A stretch of DNA of 17,009 bases from an uncultured Lachnospiraceae bacterium (GTDB taxonomy: Bacteria; Bacillota; Clostridia; Lachnospirales; Lachnospiraceae), in NCBI GenBank assembly GCA_910585605.1, contig CAJUFL010000071.1, forward strand, positions 1 through 17,009. The letters run 5' to 3'. Of this stretch, positions 13,653 to 17,009 are shown one piece after another. Each line of letters starts with the position of its first letter. Position 1 is the first letter of the stretch. The notes under the pieces are model-generated. The model saw only the letters and a list, made by a program, of their open reading frames with translations, made no database searches and was not told the DNA's origin. The position numbers and the translations under genes were made by a program.

Positions 13653-15053
13653 TTGAATAGACAGGAAGAAAATTTACAGCTGCTCCGGGGAGAGGCATTG
13701 TCTTACAGACAGCAGATTTGGATGGTGATCTGCCTGAGTATCCCGGCGATTCTGGCAGAAATCAGCTCCATTGTGATGCAGTATATTGATGCGGCAATGG
13801 TGGGAAGTCTGGGAAAGGATGCGACAGCGTCCATTGGACTGGTAACCAGTACTACATGGTTTGTAGGTGGTTTATGTATCAGTGCTGCGATGGGTTTTTC
13901 AGTACAGGTGGCACAGTATATCGGTGCAAAGGAAGAGGCTGCGGCCAGAAGCGTGCTGCGACAGTCTTTGATTGTTACTGCTGTATTTGTTTTGCTGTTG
14001 TCGTTGGTCTGTATATCCATCAGCGGCATTCTGCCAAGGTGGCTTGGAGGGACACCGGGAGTATGTGAGGGGGCATCACGGTATTTTCTGGTTTATGCCT
14101 GTGCACTGCCGGCGGTACAATTCCGGCAGCTTGGCGGAAGCATGCTGCAATGCAGTGGTGATATGAAAACCCCCAGTATTTTAAATGGGTTCATGTGTCT
14201 GCTGGATGTGATATTCAATTTTTTTCTGATTTTTCCAACCAGAACAGTGGAAATCGGAGGAGTAGAAGTTTCGGTATATGGTGCAGGGCTTGGTGTGACA
14301 GGGGCGGCTCTTGGGACAGCGCTTGCTGAAGCAGTGACAGCAGTGTTTATGCTGTATATGCTTTGCTTCCGCTCTGAGACGATGCAGATAATGAAGAAGG
14401 ATAGATGGACCTTGAATGGGAGCTGTTTGAAGAAGGCGGTCCGCATCGCACTGCCCATGGCTTTTGAACATGGAGTACTTAGCGGGGCACAGATTGTTTC
14501 CACGAAAATCGTATCGCCTCTGGGTACGGTGTCTGTGGCAGCCAATTCCCTTGCAGTAACGGCAGAAAGCCTTTGCTATATGCCGGGATATGGAATTGCG
14601 GCGGCGGCAACGACACTGGTGGGGCAGAGCATCGGGGCGGGGAGAAAGGAACAGGCAAGGGACTTTGCAAGGCTGTCGGTACTGCTTGGAGCGGTCATGA
14701 TGACAGTGACAGCCGTTTTGATGTTTGTGTTTGCCCCGACGATGTTTTCCATGCTTACACCGGACAAAGCAGTGCAGAGTCTGGGGGTCCGGGTGCTTCG
14801 GATTGAAGCTTTTGCAGAGCCTTTGTTTGCTTGTTCCATTGTAGTTGCTGGGGCATTGAGGGGTGCTGGTGATACGTTGGTGCCAAGTATAATGAATCTG
14901 CTGAGTATGTGGGGGATTCGGATTACTATGGCAGCTTTCCTCGCACCATATATAGGGCTGACAGGAGTGTGGATTGCCATGTGTGTGGAACTGTGCATCC
15001 GGGGAATCCTGTTTTTGATACGGCTTTTCCGGGAGAAATGGCTGGGGGAATAA
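13653..15053 (+). CDS. MATE-family multidrug/cation antiporter
   Basis: An inner-membrane efflux protein of the multidrug and toxic compound extrusion family, exporting organic cations or drugs against Na+ or H+. TTG 13653 is the likely start: AGGAG at 13640-13644 is 8 bases before it, giving 466 residues, normal for MATE. The in-frame GTG 13605 has no RBS. About 12 membrane segments are visible. Family marks are IPAILAEISS with Pro31, YIDAAMVGSLG (44-54), GDMKTP and, in the second half, the parallel ALRGAGDTLVPS. The gene is visibly richer in G+C than the lac/gal genes, for example 41 of 60 bases at 14581-14640. No promoter was identified. Substrate is unknown. Confidence 0.92.
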   Translation: MNRQEENLQLLRGEALSYRQQIWMVICLSIPAILAEISSIVMQYIDAAMVGSLGKDATASIGLVTSTTWFVGGLCISAAMGFSVQVAQYIGAKEEAAARSVLRQSLIVTAVFVLLLSLVCISISGILPRWLGGTPGVCEGASRYFLVYACALPAVQFRQLGGSMLQCSGDMKTPSILNGFMCLLDVIFNFFLIFPTRTVEIGGVEVSVYGAGLGVTGAALGTALAEAVTAVFMLYMLCFRSETMQIMKKDRWTLNGSCLKKAVRIALPMAFEHGVLSGAQIVSTKIVSPLGTVSVAANSLAVTAESLCYMPGYGIAAAATTLVGQSIGAGRKEQARDFARLSVLLGAVMMTVTAVLMFVFAPTMFSMLTPDKAVQSLGVRVLRIEAFAEPLFACSIVVAGALRGAGDTLVPSIMNLLSMWGIRITMAAFLAPYIGLTGVWIAMCVELCIRGILFLIRLFREKWLGE

Positions 15054-15125
15054 ATATATAATAAGTTAAAAATGGTTTCTGCATAATTTAAACGTAGTGA
15101 ATTCTTAGAAAAGAGGGTGAAATAA

Positions 15126-15341
15126 CTAGATGATAGTGTACAGGATGAAATTTGTTATTATCCTATTTTAGATAAGCAGGATGGTGATATTACTCTGAAT
15201 GTAACAGCTATGGGAACAAAAGAGGGATGGAACAATCTATGTAAAAAGATTGATTCAAAAACCAGTTACAATATTTTCATTTACTTCGGGCGGGAAAAGT
15301 GGTCATTTAGTAACAGCACATATTCGTTATCTAATAAATGA
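15126..15341 (+). pseudogene. start-less C-terminal gene remnant
   Basis: A 71-codon open stretch follows a TAA and has no ATG, GTG or TTG near its beginning. It still encodes protein-like sequence (CYYPILDKQDGDITLNVTAM, later NIFIYFGREKW). It ends at TGA 15339-15341, 14 bases before the lipoprotein's ATG, and the RBS of that gene follows the stop. It is best read as the tail of a decayed gene. Family not recognised. Confidence 0.4.
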
Positions 15342-15355
15342 AATGGAGATAAAAT

Positions 15356-16099
15356 ATGAAATTTGGAAAAATAATTCACTGTATAATATTTATAATATGT
15401 CTCATGGGCTGTTCCTTAAGCACAGGTCAGGTAGAATCAGAGAATGCTAAAAATAAAAAGGAAATAACATTGGAGGAAGAGATTATAACGACAGAGTCAG
15501 GAAAGGTATATTATGTCCAATCCATTATTCGTGTAAATGACCATTATTATGTACCGACAGGAAAAAGCAGTATTGATCTGCCGGAAGGGTATGAGATAAG
15601 CGGTGAAGTGGTTTACTCTGGCAAAGAGGAGCTGCCGCAGGAGAATTTTGTTATGATACCCAAGTCAGAAGAAACGAGAATTATATATGAAAACCAATCA
15701 GATGATCAGTTTATTTATATAGAAGTTCCGTATTTGGATATTTCCGGTGAGGAAAGGACAGAATTGTCTCATTATGTGTGTTATGGTAAGGAGGATAAGC
15801 CTGAGATATTTGTGGAACCCTTGGAAGGGTTTCCTGTATATGTCTGTGTGGATGGGAAAATTTTTTATCCGGATTCCGGTTCATGGCTTACACTGGAAAA
15901 GGAAATAAGAGATAGTTTGAAAAAGGTGGGGATGATAGAGCATTGTAATGAAAATGGGATTATAGAACAGGACGGCTTCGGAGGGCAGGAACGGTATCTG
16001 GGTGCCGTTATTTATAAAGAAGAATCAACCGGAAATTATTATATGAATATGGCAGATCGGGATTTGTGGATTGCACTTATGGAAGGAACACAAGAGTAA
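15356..16099 (+). CDS. predicted lipoprotein, unknown function
   Basis: A 247-residue protein with a lipoprotein signal peptide: positive MKFGK, hydrophobic IIHCIIFIICLMG, and lipobox LMGC with Cys19 as the probable lipidation site. It would be anchored outside the cytoplasmic membrane. The mature part is acidic and beta-rich by eye (for example GKVYYVQSIIRVNDHYYVPT and EGYEISGEVVYSG), with no catalytic motif I know. TGGAG at 15344-15348 precedes ATG 15356. A strong terminator follows, so it ends a transcript. Its position after a gene remnant and before a recombinase suggests accessory cargo; the function is unknown. Confidence 0.75.
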   Translation: MKFGKIIHCIIFIICLMGCSLSTGQVESENAKNKKEITLEEEIITTESGKVYYVQSIIRVNDHYYVPTGKSSIDLPEGYEISGEVVYSGKEELPQENFVMIPKSEETRIIYENQSDDQFIYIEVPYLDISGEERTELSHYVCYGKEDKPEIFVEPLEGFPVYVCVDGKIFYPDSGSWLTLEKEIRDSLKKVGMIEHCNENGIIEQDGFGGQERYLGAVIYKEESTGNYYMNMADRDLWIALMEGTQE

Positions 16100-16175
16100 T
16101 TGTAAAGAAGATATGTACCGGAGAAGGAGTTTTCGGTGAACCTTTGTGCATATTGAAAGTTTTGAGACTGCTGGT

Positions 16176-16214
16176 AAATTGCAGGGACCTTAGAAAATAC
16201 AGTCCCTGCAATTT
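16176..16214 (+). terminator. strong terminator after the lipoprotein gene
   Basis: AAATTGCAGGGAC (16176-16188) pairs perfectly over 13 bp with GTCCCTGCAATTT (16202-16214), with a 13-base loop and a TCTTTA tail. The A-rich 5' flank may also let it work on the minus strand. Bases 16215-16324 hold no gene. Confidence 0.85.
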
Positions 16215-16324
16215 TCTTTATATCATGAGGGTTGCTTATGATGCGTTTTGCCAGAGGTTAATGGTGGCAGTATGTTTTGTTTCGGCTTAAATTGTGATAT
16301 CCTTTTCAAAAAAGGAGAATCATT

Positions 16325-17009
16325 ATGTGCACGATGCAAGAGCAAGTCAACATTTATTTATTTTACTGTAGGGAACAGAGGAGGTTGGATGAGAAGACAG
16401 TTAGAGCATATGAAAATGATTTGATGCAGTTTCAGGAGTATTTACTTGGAAAGGGGTGTGATGTTACCAGGAATTTGTTAAATGCGTATATTGTCCGTAT
16501 GCATGGAAAATACAAACCCAAAACGGTCAAAAGAAAAATAGCCAGTTTAAAGGCTTTTTTTTCTTTTCTGGAAAGAGAAGAAATCATAAATGAAAACCCG
16601 ATGCGAAAAGTACGTACACAGTTTCGTGAGGAAAAGCTGCTGCCGAAAACGATTCCCGCTAAGACGATTCAAAGGCTGTTAGAGTATATGTATAAGAAAG
16701 AAAATCATGCTGGTAATACAAGGTTTCAGAAAAAGATGATAACAAGGGATATCGTTATTGTTGAACTGCTGTTTGCAACCGGACTTAGAATTTCAGAGCT
16801 TTGCAATCTGGAAAAGGAAAGATTCAATATAAATGATGGGATATTATGTATAAAGGGAAAAGGTGCAAAAGAAAGATATTTACAGGTTGGGAATCCGGCA
16901 GTTTTAAGACAGGTAAGAAGGTATTTCAAGTTATGGAAATCGGAGATTGAAGATGGTATTTATTTTTTCTATAACCGGAGCGGGGAAAAATATTCGGAAC
17001 AATCTGCAA
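16325..17009 (+). CDS. tyrosine recombinase/integrase, 3' end beyond the window
   Basis: A phage-integrase-family (XerC/D-like) recombinase with 228 codons in the window. AAAGGAG (16311-16317) is 7 bases before ATG 16325. Residues 1-95 form the SAM-like core-binding domain (YLFYCREQRRLDEKTVRAY, then KIASLKAFFSFLERE). The catalytic domain begins after about residue 108. The first catalytic Arg155 is in ATGLRISEL, and the beta-hairpin Lys179 is in KGKGAKER. The HxxR, His/Trp and Tyr residues would lie past the window end, so integrity cannot be judged. Such genes move or resolve mobile elements. The preceding CCTTTT (16301-16306) could pair with the AAAAGG of the RBS, which may dampen translation. 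Confidence 0.9.
   Translation, partial: MCTMQEQVNIYLFYCREQRRLDEKTVRAYENDLMQFQEYLLGKGCDVTRNLLNAYIVRMHGKYKPKTVKRKIASLKAFFSFLEREEIINENPMRKVRTQFREEKLLPKTIPAKTIQRLLEYMYKKENHAGNTRFQKKMITRDIVIVELLFATGLRISELCNLEKERFNINDGILCIKGKGAKERYLQVGNPAVLRQVRRYFKLWKSEIEDGIYFFYNRSGEKYSEQSA

Noticed and set aside
14093..14545. Long minus-strand frames inside the MATE gene
   Set aside because: Antisense shadows of a well-supported membrane-protein gene in GC-richer DNA where stop codons are rarer.
16066..16290. 74-codon plus-strand frame after the lipoprotein
   Set aside because: It overlaps the lipoprotein end and runs straight through the strong terminator; no RBS.

Overview
The window looks like the chromosome of a low-GC anaerobic Firmicute, most probably a Lachnospiraceae-type gut clostridium. 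This is inferred from the A+T-rich codon use, the strong AGGAGG-type ribosome binding sites, occasional TTG starts, the class II galT and the GPH-type sugar symporter. No species can be named from the sequence alone.

Left half (about 80-9900): a complete lactose/galactose module. The order on the + strand is GH2 beta-galactosidase (lacZ), GPH-family sugar symporter, an intra-operon hairpin/terminator, galactokinase (galK, TTG start), UDP-glucose 4-epimerase (galE), class II galactose-1-phosphate uridylyltransferase (galT), a terminator, and an AraC-family regulator. Lactose enters by the symporter and LacZ cleaves it. Galactose then runs through the Leloir pathway to glucose-1-phosphate. The promoters of lacZ and of the araC gene share an almost identical 18-bp element (17 of 18 bases), a second short block at the same offset, and a TATAAT at the same 54-bp distance. 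This strongly suggests one regulator controls the operon and itself. Between galT and araC lies a previously hidden minus-strand unit: promoter-like box, strong RBS, a 25-codon ORF, a 12-bp inverted repeat spanning its stop codon, and a strand-biased terminator.

Middle (about 9900-13650): an accessory patch. It holds a T-box-like scrap, a short HTH/excisionase-like protein paired with a UPF0489-family protein, four tandem repeats with an exact 41-bp period, a short hypothetical ORF followed by a Fic-domain protein with a C-terminal winged-helix-like region, and several broken or start-less small genes.

Right end (about 13650-17009): a GC-richer MATE efflux protein with a TTG start, a start-less gene remnant, a secreted lipoprotein of unknown function with a strong terminator, and a tyrosine recombinase cut off by the window edge. 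The mix of remnants, repeats, recombinase and base-composition change marks the right half as a region of gene turnover beside a well-kept metabolic operon.
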